DNA of 64,000 bases. Source: Brachionus rotundiformis. Taxonomy: Eukaryota; Rotifera; Eurotatoria; Ploima; Brachionidae. Each line of letters opens with the position of its first letter. The stretch's first letter is position 1. Shown in pieces: positions 13,001-23,312 of this stretch. Location: NCBI GenBank assembly GCA_016802295.1, contig JAESIW010000137.1:4393340-4457339 (forward strand), in the 5' to 3' direction. Both the position numbers and the translations under genes were made by a program. The notes under the pieces are model-generated. The model did no database searches, was not told the origin of the DNA, and saw nothing but the letters and a program-made list of their open reading frames with translations.

Positions 13001-14598
13001 GGATTTTTCATTGTTTGGTTGACCTTAAAAAATCGAGTATTTAAAGCAAAAAAATGAAGTACAGATTATTTAATAATTATAATTCTCAAATATTAATTTA
13101 TTAATTGATATATTTAATGGCTAAAAATAATAAAAATATAGTAGAATGTTTGCAGAGTTGACTATATCTGGCCTTTGATGAAGCATAATATCAAGCAAAA
13201 TAAAACTATAATTAAAATTAAACAAATTGATTTTATTGTTAATAAGAATAAAAAATTGCTTTCTATTTTAACTAAAAATTCTTAATTACTTTGAAGTAAG
13301 GATAAAATAATGTATTTTTCAATATTATCCAGCTCACAATTGACGCTTAATGAATCAATTATTGAAATAAGATTTCCCGAATCCTTCGAATACAAATGTA
13401 GACTTTTAAAATAATAGATAAAAATAATTTAAAAAATAACTTGTGTATTAGAATTTTTCAAAATTTGAAGCAAATTATCTTTAATTTTGTTCCTAGTTGA
13501 GTCATCTTTTGATTCTTTTGGAAATTTCTCAGATATCCGCATGGTTATTGCAGTTCTAAGATGGTTATCGGAGAAGTTATCAAATCTATCAGCAAAATCC
13601 TCATAAGCACTACTTATTAAGTCTGGAGCATGTCCAGTTCCCTTGAAAATTAATAATGGCATATGCTGATATATTTTGGTTAGTACTAAGCTCATGCTTC
13701 CAACTCCTCCACCAATCAGGAATGACACTATTGGAATTTTATCATTTGATATTTCAGATATTAGTTTATCATCAGATAAATTAGCTTGGGATTTTTTGCC
13801 AGTTTTATTCAAAAATGGGAATTGTAGCCGCTTTTCCAATGCAACTCGAAATTTGAGCAGCTTTATATGTACATTTTCATCATCAACTAGAATAAAGTGT
13901 GTATGGTCGGGATTCAAATAGTAACCTGAATTAGAATCTTCTATTTTGTAAATTATTGTTTCCTTGTAATACAATTTTTCATTTATGTTTTTCTAATTTT
14001 TTTCCAAACATACCATTGATCCATCAAGAAGATGAGCATTTTTTAATTCAGAAGTTGATAGAACTCCTATCAAGATAGCTTTTTCGCTTTGATCTTCTTT
14101 TAAAGAATAAGAGTTTGGACCTGGATCGCTTCGTCTCGCCAAACTCTCTTCTCTGAACGCATCCCCAATTATTTTAGAAATACCTGTATTATACCCATTG
14201 GTTATATACACAACATCGGATGTGTAAGCTACCTAAATCTTATTTAACTAAGAAATAAAACTAATTAATAACAGACCTTAACTATTCCTCTTTTAAATTT
14301 ATTCAAGTGTTTTTGATTTTTCCATGACTTGAAATGACTCAGGCCTGTAATAACTGGAATTATTATTTTTGGACTTTTTTTTAACCATTTATTCGCAATA
14401 TATTTTGCCAATACATCTATATCATAATTACACGACACTCTCACATATCCACTCTAATATATTTTTAAATCGTTTTCTTTTTTGGTATAATAATAAAATT
14501 ACATGTCTGTTGTATCGCTGATGGTCATCTTCAAAAATTATCTGCCCCTGTCGAAACAAACCTTCAATTGAATTTAGAGATTTTTCAGAATTTTCCAT
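7039..14598 (-). CDS. TRPM2-type cation channel with C-terminal NUDT9-homology domain
   Basis: Predicted Ca2+-permeable TRPM channel of the ADP-ribose-gated TRPM2 class. Transcription order of parts seen: N-terminal SLOG/MHR exons (14503-14598, 14277-14453, 14014-14232, 13441-13992) with VRVSCNYD, YITNGYNTGISK, THFILVDD and IPIVSFLIGGG; MHR helices (12351 to about 13023, 12048-12300) with IDWNRPEIALSEIF and VIELAYNSDNKEFL; membrane exons at about 10.3-12.0 kb with the S4-S5 stretch SPTLGPMLVKM and S6 LLTAMFSHTKAK; the TRP helix DQIWMFQRYEIVIDYEQR (exon 10283 joined to 10223); a coiled-coil (8780-9021); linker and NUDT9-H exons 8377-8730, 7968-8315, 7575-7785, 7316-7525, 7191-7268 and 7039-7140. 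The NUDT9-H part has NPMGRTGAKGRG, RWGPNHTIRVIVTRW, YKGYMDDARNT and ends LQHQAYY. The Nudix box is degenerate and the pore is divergent (see findings). The start at 14598 is the first usable Met. Upstream exons could be missing because of the adjacent assembly gap. Junctions around 13.0-13.4 kb are not fully resolved. Confidence 0.9.
9553..9898. mobile_element. Foldback/MITE-like element in TRPM2 intron
   Basis: Two long imperfect inverted arms face each other across about 100 bp. The left arm (9553 to about 9690) contains TTTTGTGAAATTCAGTACAA and later TGAATGCAGAATGGTGCAAC. The right arm (about 9797-9898), read in reverse complement, contains TTTTGTGAAGTTCAGTACAA and TGAATGCAGAATGATGCAAC. 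The arms differ by small indels, so the element is not new. No coding capacity is visible. The centre holds several copies of TTTGCAGA. A clear target-site duplication was not found. It lies wholly within the roughly 1-kb intron between the TRP-helix exon and the coiled-coil exon of the TRPM2-like gene. Confidence 0.75.
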
Positions 14599-14700
14599 TT
14601 TCAGAGTATTGTTGCTAAAAATCTGAATTTTGATTCCAGATATAAAAAATCTTTCACATAAAGAGCTTTAATTTACATTTAAAGAAATTTAAGAGATTTT

Positions 14701-14877
14701 TTAGTATAGCTTTTATTTAAATTTTCTCATAGATAAATATATTCATATTTAAATGATTTTTACTTAATAATAAAGATTTTACTCAATTTGATGGTTTATT
14801 TTTTTTTGTATAATAAGAATGCATAGATTTATTGGACGGGTTTTATATTTCACAAGATCATATAAAGGCTTTTTGTT
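14701..14877. repeat. Left copy of gap-flanking duplication
   Basis: This 177-bp stretch, beginning TTAGTATAGCTTTTATTTAA and ending at the N run, is repeated almost exactly immediately after the gap (14994-15169). The only differences I see are a poly-T length difference and one substitution. Such flank duplication is typical of an unresolved overlap or haplotype join. Confidence 0.9.
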
Positions 14878-14993
14878 NNNNNNNNNNNNNNNNNNNNNNN
14901 NNNNNNNNNNNNNNNNNNNNNNNNNNNNNNNNNNNNNNNNNNNNNNNNNNNNNNNNNNNNNNNNNNNNNNNNNNNNNNNNNNNNNNNNNNNNN
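14878..14993. other. Assembly gap (116 N)
   Basis: Run of 116 unknown bases just upstream of the first recognised exon of the TRPM2-like gene. The gap may be spurious because the sequence on each side is the same. Confidence 0.99.
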
Positions 14994-15169
14994 TTAGTAT
15001 AGCTTTTATTTAAATTTTCTCATAGATAAATATATTCATATTTAAATGATTTTTACTTAATAATAAAGATTTTACTCAATTTGATGGTTTATTTTTTTTG
15101 TATAATAAAAATGCATAGATTTATTGGACGGGTTTTATATTTCACAAGATCATATAAAGGCTTTTTGTT
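14994..15169. repeat. Right copy of gap-flanking duplication
   Basis: Near-identical second copy of 14701-14877, starting with the same TTAGTATAGC and continuing after its end into unique sequence (TTTAAATAAGTG). Probably the same genomic locus represented twice. Confidence 0.9.
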
Positions 15170-16388
15170 TAAATAAGTGAATCTGATTATTCAAGAATTC
15201 AAATTCATTTTTTACAAATATTTTCTTATTCATTTAAATTTCTATTACAGGATGCTAACATTTTTTTGGAACAGCTTCCAAAGTTATCAGAGACATTTAT
15301 CATAAAATGCAAATATTTAAAAAAAATATTTTTCTAGTTCTATTAAAAATATCATTAAAATTAAAAAAAATACAATGCAAAAGTTTAAAATAAGAACTCG
15401 AAAATTCAATCTTTGAAAACGAGATTAATTTCCAAAATAGGTAACGGAGCTTTTGGTATAGTTTTTGGTTGAGGAATAATTCGATTGACAAGAGTCCTGA
15501 ATAAAATAAAGATAAATGTACAACATTTGTGGACTAGGAGATGGTGCTTTTTTCTTCAAAGTACCTTGTATTTTTCTACGGTAAAAAGTGTTTTTTCACG
15601 ATGGCAGGGTTTCAAGTCATATCAAATTTAGCAAAGCGATACCTAAAGAAACTAAAAGCAGAGGTAGACATAACTTGTATCAACAAAAAGAACTTTTAAA
15701 TCAAAAGTCTTGATGTCTGTCCTGAAAATTTTGGATAAATTACTTAAAGCCAACCTTAGGGACGAGAAGAGCCAAAAATTTTATGCAATTTGGAAAATAT
15801 TATTTTAAAATACATTTGGAAATTTAGTGACAAGTTATTACCGCTATTCCAGACTTTAAATAAATTTAAATCAATGTTAACTTTTATTAATATAGTATGA
15901 CTTTGACCAAGCTAACTATGAGTATGGTCAAAATAAAAAGTTAAAATTTGGTCAAAATAAAAAGTTAAAATTTGGTCAAAATAAAATTCTTATTTTAAAT
16001 AATATAAAATATTTATGATTTCTCCTTTTAAATTAATTACCTAGAATTATTTCAAAGTAAACAAATATCTATTTTTATGAAAGTTAAAATCGATTATTTT
16101 CGCAATAAATTTTAAATTTAAAAATCATTTTAAAAAATATTTAATAAAATTAAATTTTTTTCCATTTTATTAAAAACAATTTTTAATTTCATTTACGTCT
16201 TTTCCTAAATTTTTGATTCTTCCTTAGCAATTATACAAATATTTACAAATGACCAAGATTTTTAATTTTCATTTATAAAACTGAAAATATCACAATTGTG
16301 AATTAAAATGAAGTAAAATGAAATTAAAAAATTTATTCAAATCGAAAATATAATTAAAAAAATGCGGCTAATTCGGAAAAAAATAAAA
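15170..16388. other. Intergenic interval between TRPM2-like and DOCK genes
   Basis: Mostly AT-rich. It contains two short plus-strand open frames at 15601-15699 and 15713-15808 in a slightly less AT-rich patch (see findings), a small tandem repeat at 15925-15985, and the 3'UTR of the minus-strand DOCK gene from 16388 downwards. No complete gene is supported. Confidence 0.55.
15925..15985. repeat. 24-bp tandem repeat, about 2.6 copies
   Basis: Unit TGGTCAAAATAAAAAGTTAA plus AATT, two perfect copies followed by a truncated third. A simple local minisatellite in the intergenic spacer. Confidence 0.9.
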
Positions 16389-19300
16389 TTAAGAAAATTT
16401 AGACCATTTGTCTTCAAGTTCTTCTTGGACATTTCTCAAACACTCAATTAAATGCTTATTTAGCTCATTCATATGTGCTAAATGCTCGGTGACATTTTCA
16501 CTCGGATTGGACAAATTTTCCTCAATTTCAGTCAAAATTCTGTCATGAATACTCAGACCGCTCTCGAGTACATTTAACTGATTTTTTATACTCAAATAAA
16601 GTTGATTAAATAACTTCTTTCTATTACTAAAATACATTTTATTAGCGAAAATTGTTTCATTTAACAACTCTCTGACATATTTTATTAAACCACCATTGAC
16701 TCTGGCATCCAAACATCCCAAAAGTCTCATAGTTAGTGGTTGCAAGTTGTGTATTAAATTTGCATCCGAACTTTGGCTACTACTAGTCGAAAACTGAACA
16801 ACAAAATTCTTTAATTCCTTTGTCTTTTCATTAATATCAGTAATTGCATTGCGTATGGGATTCAAATAAATTTTCATGGTCAATTCAACATCCTCAAATT
16901 GGCTTATTTTGTCATATATTGTATCATTTGTGATCAGAACTGATCTTTCTATCCATAAATTTTCCACGCTCTCATTTTCTTTTACGCGTTCAAAATCATC
17001 CAAGTCGTCTATTACCAAACCAGCAATATTATCCACACTTTTTAAATAATAAGGCCTGTCAAAATAGTAAAAACTGTGCTCTTGACCATCATTGATTAAT
17101 TTTTTTTTCAATTTTATTAAGATCTCATTTTTCTGATCCATTATGTTCTCATCAATAAGCTCAAAAAACTTGTCCTTTTCCAATTTATTGACAGCACATA
17201 TTTGAACAAAGCATTTATCAGCTGATTCTTTGATCAACTTATCAGGTTCATGATTGTGATTCAGAAGGACAACATTATTCAAATGTGTTAAACCATCGTT
17301 TTGGTTATCGCACCATTTCGAATAGCTAAGCTTATTTCGAATCAAATTTTGAATATTGGACAGCATTTCATAGGACTTGTGCTTGTATAAATAGTATCTG
17401 TTTTGGATCGAGTCGAATTTGAGGCTTTTTCCAAATATACCCACTCGAAAAAATAGATGGCCATGGTTTTTGGAAGATTCTGTTTTTGGATGGTAGGGCA
17501 ATTTTAACTGGTTAAATTTTGACTCAGCACTCATTATCCAATTCAGCTTGGAACTTTTTTCCTCCTTTTTTTCATAGTAACAATTCAATTTTTGGCAAAT
17601 GTCAAATTCAACTGACTCAACCAAGTCATCTTTGACCGACTTGTAATACTCGCTTAGATACGATGAATCATTAACTAGATACTTTTCCTGTAATGAATTG
17701 ATGGCAAATTTTTTCAAAGACTTTAAGTAAAGTATTTCTTTTAGGCTTGACTCATTTTCCCATTGTAAAAGATCAGCTTGTTCTTTTCTAATAAAAGACA
17801 TTAGCAGGTGATTCTTCTCCAATTTGTTCAAGTAGTACAAATCGTCCAGTAAATAGAGCTTTATTTTGCGCTTGGTGTCGTCCAAAGAAGTATCAATTTT
17901 GGCAACCGTTTTTACCAATCGGTACAAAAGTAAAAAGTGTTCTATGACCGAGAATGAGTCGTAGTCTCCGTCTTTTAACAAATGGTAATCAAACGCCATA
18001 TGTATGCTTTCAAAAAGGGCGCTTTTTGGATCTATTAGTCCAAGGACTGCTCTGGCGTACGACTTAGTAATTATCTGACCCATATCAATTTGATCATAGA
18101 TACATTTTTTTGATTTTTCATACCTTAAAATTGCATCAATCAAATAAAAAAACGTCATTTCCTTATTTACTAAAATTAGGGACAAAAAATTTAACAAATT
18201 TTGATAAAATGATTTTATCATGACCGAATCTATGATAACAGGCATTGGGCTAAATTCGATCTCATCCATGTCAACCTTAAGTTTAACACTTTTAAAAAAA
18301 CAGTTATTAAACAAACACTCAATGCTTCTGTGTAGCAAAAATTGGTTAAGACTGTGGCTGCTTTTCAGGCGTATATTCAAACACTTCCAGAAAATACCAG
18401 CACTATCCATGATCTTGCTTTTGGAAAAAAATTGATGATAATTGCTATTTTTTTGCTCCAGAAAACCAAATAGCATGCTGAAATAAGCCTTGAATACAAA
18501 AACCTCTTGGTCCACATTTATCTTGTTAATTAGATAACGAAGCAAATATTTTTGAATATATTTAAAAAATTTGAACAAAACTAGATCAATATAGATACAT
18601 AAGTTGAATTGTGAGTTGAGAATGCTTTGGTTATATCTGAAATAGCTTTCGATTACTTGGAATAAGTCGACCAGATTTTGATCGTACCTATCAAAATAAT
18701 TGAACTGGTTGCTGGACATTATTAGATCAATAAGTTCGATTAGGACAAGAAAATTATCTACAATGCTTTGGTTGAGATCATCAGTGCGAAAGCTTTGGAT
18801 TAACAGCTCCAACAACGGGCTAAAACATCGCCTAATCAATGATTGCAAGAGACTTTGTGAAATTTTGAGTTTTAGGGTTGACTTTAGAAAGTCGACCGAT
18901 GGGTTAAGTGCATATGAAAATATGTTCTCTCTAAACTGATAATTTTCACTAAAAATTTTCAAATTAACTAATTTATTCTTAAATTGAACATTTTCTAGCT
19001 GTTCCAGTGAGTACAATTTAACACACAAGCTAGCCAGTTCGCTCCCATTAAACAATTCTGGCAAATAGTCTAAAAATTTTACATTCAAATTCTCAATTAG
19101 AAATTCTTTACTTAAATACCTATTAATTCTTATTAATAAAAGATCATTTAAAAAATATTTGAGTTCGAATTGAGAATTGGACAATATTGATAGGGAAAGT
19201 AAAATTTTGGTAAAAAATCCAAAATTTTGAAACATCGGTTCCAAATTTTGAACTAAATTGTTCTCAATTACATGCTTCAGATTAAGAAGAAACCAATTGA

Positions 19301-21155
19301 GTAAAATTTTCGGCTCTTTTGCTCTAAAATTAAAGTCTTCTGGCAAAGACTTGACCAAATTTAAGAACGACTCGAACAATCTGCTTTGCAGTTTGGACCA
19401 AAATAAATTTTTAGAATTTAATTTTTGCTCTTTGGCTAGTTTGGAAAAAAACTCGAGATATTTGTTGAGCAATAACGTGCTTGGCTTAAGATCATTCTTT
19501 ATCAAGTTGTAAAATTCAAGCTCGTTTTGGTCATTTAGCTCAAAGTTTAAAAATTTCATGCTCTCTTGGCAAAGTGGCTCTATTTTGGAATGTATTGTGG
19601 CTATTTTAAATTTTATGTTGAAATAATTGCGGAAGTTTAGAACTAAATTTTCTTTGTTTGAATAAAATAAATGCCATGCCAGATTAATGTTCTTGGTCTC
19701 TTGTAGAACAGACTCGTTTCGATCATAAGTGTACAATTCAATTTTAAAATCTAAATCTTTGACTCCTTCAAGTTGGATTAGGTCGTTCAGCACCATATCT
19801 TTGACTCTGAACAAATTAGACACATAAGTTTGTGTCTTGTTGATAATTATTTTTAGATAATAATAAAGATCTAATCCTTTACGCAATGAATTCTTGGATA
19901 TTTGATGCTGATCGAACTTGGACCTTCTTTGACTTACTTCAGGACACAAAGTCACCAAAGTCATAGATATATTGACCAAATCGCAGCTTGATTCTTCATA
20001 ACCATTGTACTTTATGCTCAAGTTTTCTATCTTTGGTAACCACTGATTGAACCACTTGTCAAATTGGTTTATATTTATGACGATGCTTGAATCTAGGAAA
20101 TTTTTCAATTCGTTGCTAAAATTTAGATTCAATTGGAAATAGCGGTTTAGCTCATGGTTTGAATTTGTTCGGTGTACTTTGGACTGATTACTGTTTGGTC
20201 GAGATTTAGATTTAGATTTGAATATGCGTCGGAACATGCTTGAGTTTACCGGGTCAATTTTTGGCTCCAAGTAGCTCCATGAATTTAGTAGATTTAGTTC
20301 TAGATTTTGCACTTCATACGATTCGAAAAAAATGGGCATTTGAAGTTCTTGGCAAACGTTGACCACAACAATAAATATTCTAGCTGTCTTTTGGTCAAGG
20401 CTTAAAGTAAATATTGAGTTGGATTCAAGTGAAAAGGTGTCATTTTTAAGACATTTCTCGCTTATTCTAAGCACATTAGTCAAATTGGGCTCCGAATCAG
20501 ACTCGTCCGAGCTCAGATTTTGCTTGACGTTTTTGACTCTCGGACCCATTGATGAACTACGCTTTGTTTTTTTGCCAATTGGATTTGTTTTTTGTTTCCT
20601 AGACTCAAACTGATACACTTTTAAGCGTAAATTATCAGAATTAGGAAAAAAAGATTGTCTTTTCAACTGGACAATGTTGACCACTTGTATACTTAATTTA
20701 ATGAAATTTTTATTCAAAATTTCATTAAGAATATTAAGTTCTAGTTTGTCAAAATTATTGTACAACTGGTTTAGAGAGAATAAATTTTTATCTGTCTCAT
20801 TTATGATTTTTTTGTTTAAATTAAATAAATTATTATTAAAATAATTAAATCGTTTGACAAGTAGGTATTTTAGGATGGTTGAATTTGTTCTATTTATTTT
20901 TTGATCTTTGTAGTATTCAATTAAATCGTTTAAATTTAATAAAAGAGTTTTTAAACAGGTTGGATCGAGTGAATTTTCCGACGAATTGCTCAAGCTGTTG
21001 TTGCTATTGGAACTAAGAGTGTCAGTACAAAGGCTATTGTTCAAATTTTCGACCAGATAACTTATTTGATCATAATTGTACCTGATCTGGTCATCAAAGT
21101 CCACCACTTTGTGCTCATATTCGTCAAATAAGTTACTATGTGAGCTCATTTTCAA
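16389..21155 (-). CDS. DOCK-family guanine nucleotide exchange factor (DOCK-A/B-like), single exon
   Basis: A single uninterrupted frame of 1588 codons. The C-terminal third carries the DHR-2 catalytic region seen in DOCK Rac/Cdc42 exchange factors: RPYYLKS, then ENLWIERSVLI, the stretch NPIRNAITDINEKTKEL, LQPLTMRLLGCLDARVNGG with the conserved Asp/Gly turn, and LYLSIKNQLNVLESGLSIHD. The WIER motif and RPY are most like the DOCK1/2/5/3/4 group. No N-terminal SH3 domain is obvious. The N-terminal 1000 residues are divergent helical sequence with an acidic/Ser-rich segment near residues 210-230. The initiator is MKMSSHS; the second Met (two codons on) is equally possible. Family knowledge: Rac activation, actin remodelling and cell migration with ELMO. 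Oddity: no intron in 4.8 kb, whereas most other genes here have several. Subfamily assignment is an inference. Confidence 0.82.
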   Translation of the reverse strand: MKMSSHSNLFDEYEHKVVDFDDQIRYNYDQISYLVENLNNSLCTDTLSSNSNNSLSNSSENSLDPTCLKTLLLNLNDLIEYYKDQKINRTNSTILKYLLVKRFNYFNNNLFNLNKKIINETDKNLFSLNQLYNNFDKLELNILNEILNKNFIKLSIQVVNIVQLKRQSFFPNSDNLRLKVYQFESRKQKTNPIGKKTKRSSSMGPRVKNVKQNLSSDESDSEPNLTNVLRISEKCLKNDTFSLESNSIFTLSLDQKTARIFIVVVNVCQELQMPIFFESYEVQNLELNLLNSWSYLEPKIDPVNSSMFRRIFKSKSKSRPNSNQSKVHRTNSNHELNRYFQLNLNFSNELKNFLDSSIVININQFDKWFNQWLPKIENLSIKYNGYEESSCDLVNISMTLVTLCPEVSQRRSKFDQHQISKNSLRKGLDLYYYLKIIINKTQTYVSNLFRVKDMVLNDLIQLEGVKDLDFKIELYTYDRNESVLQETKNINLAWHLFYSNKENLVLNFRNYFNIKFKIATIHSKIEPLCQESMKFLNFELNDQNELEFYNLIKNDLKPSTLLLNKYLEFFSKLAKEQKLNSKNLFWSKLQSRLFESFLNLVKSLPEDFNFRAKEPKILLNWFLLNLKHVIENNLVQNLEPMFQNFGFFTKILLSLSILSNSQFELKYFLNDLLLIRINRYLSKEFLIENLNVKFLDYLPELFNGSELASLCVKLYSLEQLENVQFKNKLVNLKIFSENYQFRENIFSYALNPSVDFLKSTLKLKISQSLLQSLIRRCFSPLLELLIQSFRTDDLNQSIVDNFLVLIELIDLIMSSNQFNYFDRYDQNLVDLFQVIESYFRYNQSILNSQFNLCIYIDLVLFKFFKYIQKYLLRYLINKINVDQEVFVFKAYFSMLFGFLEQKNSNYHQFFSKSKIMDSAGIFWKCLNIRLKSSHSLNQFLLHRSIECLFNNCFFKSVKLKVDMDEIEFSPMPVIIDSVMIKSFYQNLLNFLSLILVNKEMTFFYLIDAILRYEKSKKCIYDQIDMGQIITKSYARAVLGLIDPKSALFESIHMAFDYHLLKDGDYDSFSVIEHFLLLYRLVKTVAKIDTSLDDTKRKIKLYLLDDLYYLNKLEKNHLLMSFIRKEQADLLQWENESSLKEILYLKSLKKFAINSLQEKYLVNDSSYLSEYYKSVKDDLVESVEFDICQKLNCYYEKKEEKSSKLNWIMSAESKFNQLKLPYHPKTESSKNHGHLFFRVGIFGKSLKFDSIQNRYYLYKHKSYEMLSNIQNLIRNKLSYSKWCDNQNDGLTHLNNVVLLNHNHEPDKLIKESADKCFVQICAVNKLEKDKFFELIDENIMDQKNEILIKLKKKLINDGQEHSFYYFDRPYYLKSVDNIAGLVIDDLDDFERVKENESVENLWIERSVLITNDTIYDKISQFEDVELTMKIYLNPIRNAITDINEKTKELKNFVVQFSTSSSQSSDANLIHNLQPLTMRLLGCLDARVNGGLIKYVRELLNETIFANKMYFSNRKKLFNQLYLSIKNQLNVLESGLSIHDRILTEIEENLSNPSENVTEHLAHMNELNKHLIECLRNVQEELEDKWSKFS

Positions 21156-22215
21156 TCATTTATCTAAAATTTTATTTTTGCTTAATAATAAATAGCAAGA
21201 TAATCAATGTAATAGTCAATTAGTTTATCTAACCCATAAATTTCTTTTGGATAAATTGAATTTATGACGCTTATTGCCAACACTTAACCAACTTATGCAC
21301 CCATTAGTTTATAAAATAAACAACTTAATTGCTGTTCAAGACCGCTTAGACCTGATTTATTTTTTAGAATAAAAGAAAAGAGAATGAGAATAAAATCATA
21401 TGAATGTTAAGCATAATCATTTTTAATGTTTTTAATTCAATTGAGTATAAATCGATATATTCTTAATGGCTTATGAAAAAAAATTATTTTGTATAGATTT
21501 ATATCGAGGTCAATTTGAATGTCTTACTAAATTCACTCAAAACACTTTAGACATTTTATTAACTTGAACTATATATACATACTACTGTATAAATATATAC
21601 TTAAATTAATATATAGACCAGTGAAAATGACCGATAAAATAGTTTCGTATATATAACTCTTTTTTGATTCATTTTTATTTCAATTTTCAAAATTAATGAG
21701 TAAATTTGTAAAAAAAACCAGAAATTTTTCAAAAAATTTAAATTCATAAGAAATATAAAAAAAATCTTAAAAAGCTAATAACAAACAAATAAAATAATCA
21801 AGATTTTCTTTAGCACAAATTAATATATATTCAAAAGCAAGATAAACATATTGCTTAGTTGAGCCTTTGACAAACGACATTATACAATATCCTTAGCTTA
21901 ATTGTCTTTAAATAATAATTAATAAAAATTAAAAATAAACATAGTTGTTTAATAAACTGGATGAATTTTTATTCAAAAAGATTTTAATTTTTTTAAATAA
22001 CCTCCTTTTCGAAACATTTTAATTAAGCAAAACTAATAAAGTAATTGAAATTTTCTGTCACTATTAACAAAACCATAGTCTTTTTTATAAAAATCCATGG
22101 TTAAAATTAAAATCTTGGAAACTTAACCAGTCAAAAGTGCTATAAAACAAAGCTAAAAACAAAATGATTTATAAAAATTTGTGTTTTGAGTTAATTTTAA
22201 TTTTTTGTTTATACA
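21156..22215. promoter_or_regulatory. Divergent intergenic region between DOCK-like and repeat-protein genes
   Basis: About 1.06 kb separating two head-to-head start codons (21155 minus, 22216 plus). AT-rich with several TATATA/TATAAA-like runs around 21570-21660. It should contain the promoters of both genes, but no specific element can be assigned from sequence alone. Confidence 0.45.
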
Positions 22216-23181
22216 ATGAACAACCAACATGTACCTAGACACGACTTTGAATACGGCTACCGTCATGGAGAAGGTGCAAATGAGACCAATATGGCTATCA
22301 ATGAAAAAATTGCTGCTCATCGAAGATTAGATGGTGGAGTTAGAAGAAGCTTCGACTACAATTATGAACATGGTATCGGTCAAAATCGGACTGAAATGGA
22401 GGTTAGAGATGGCTATAACAATATCGATCAACAAGACCGTGCTGAAGGAAGACCAAGTTTTACTTACAGATACAGTCATGGTCATGCGGCAAATAGAACA
22501 GTAATGAATTTAAGACACGCTAGGAATGATGAAGATGATAATTTGCCTGCCGCAAATAGAAGACCACCTGCTCCACCTCCATCAAGCAGAAGACCACCTG
22601 CTCCACCTCCAACAAGCAGAAGACCTCCCCAACCACCTCAACCAAGGACTGTAAATAGAGATAGTAGATCAAGCGAAAGTGATAGCATCGAATCCGAAAT
22701 ACAAAGAGCTCGAGGTGGATCAAAGCAGAAAATTGTTGTAGAGCCAAGAGGATCTAATAATAAAGTTATCATCCAACAACAACAAAATATAGGCTCAAAT
22801 GTAAATGGAAATTCAGCAAAACAAAAAGTTTTGCTAAAATCTCTCAACGACTTGCCACATATTCCTCTTCTTATAAAAAATCAACATAAGACTGTACCGC
22901 GAACTCGTCCTTTCGTAAAAACTAACGATATTCCAATTGTAAATGCAAGTGAGCTTATAAGTGATAATGAAGAAATTATAGTTCCTACCAAATTGGCAAA
23001 TTATTTAGAAAATTTAAATCTAGGAAATGTAACTAAAAAAGAAAACGGAGAACAGGGCATTGACTTTAATTACGAGCATGAAAGTGGTAATATTCGTACA
23101 AGAATCAGCATTAGCCAGACTAAAATTGAAAAAGATGAAAAACTTCCAAAACGCCTCTCTAAATCTGTGTTAAAAGACTAG
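22216..23181 (+). CDS. Unrecognised protein with Y-H-G-G-N-T repeats and proline-rich motifs
   Basis: Single-exon frame of 321 residues; I do not recognise the family. Four related motifs begin at residues 11, 46, 82 and 284: FEYGYRHGEGANETNM, FDYNYEHGIGQNRTEM, FTYRYSHGHAANRTVM and a weaker FNYEHESGNIRTRI. The first three are spaced 35-36 residues, giving a consensus F-x-Y-x-Y-x-H-G-x-G-x-N-x-T-x-M. Between the third and fourth lie two RRPPAPPP units and RRPPQPPQP (residues 115-143), possible SH3 or EVH1 ligands, then a Ser/Asp-rich patch and a glutamine run (IIQQQQN). No signal peptide or membrane segment is seen. Base composition is typical of local exons and the frame opens close to the first Met, so I regard it as a real gene. 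It is divergently placed to the DOCK-like gene. A cytosolic scaffold or actin-linked role is only a guess from the proline motifs. Confidence 0.75.
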   Translation: MNNQHVPRHDFEYGYRHGEGANETNMAINEKIAAHRRLDGGVRRSFDYNYEHGIGQNRTEMEVRDGYNNIDQQDRAEGRPSFTYRYSHGHAANRTVMNLRHARNDEDDNLPAANRRPPAPPPSSRRPPAPPPTSRRPPQPPQPRTVNRDSRSSESDSIESEIQRARGGSKQKIVVEPRGSNNKVIIQQQQNIGSNVNGNSAKQKVLLKSLNDLPHIPLLIKNQHKTVPRTRPFVKTNDIPIVNASELISDNEEIIVPTKLANYLENLNLGNVTKKENGEQGIDFNYEHESGNIRTRISISQTKIEKDEKLPKRLSKSVLKD

Positions 23182-23312
23182 TTTATTTAATTTTATTTTT
23201 AAATAATTTAAATAAATTTATTATATTAACCATGCTTTTCTAAAATAAATCATATATAATAAATGTAAAATTTTTATCTTTAAAGAGGAAAATTTTGTTT
23301 AGTTAGGTTTTT

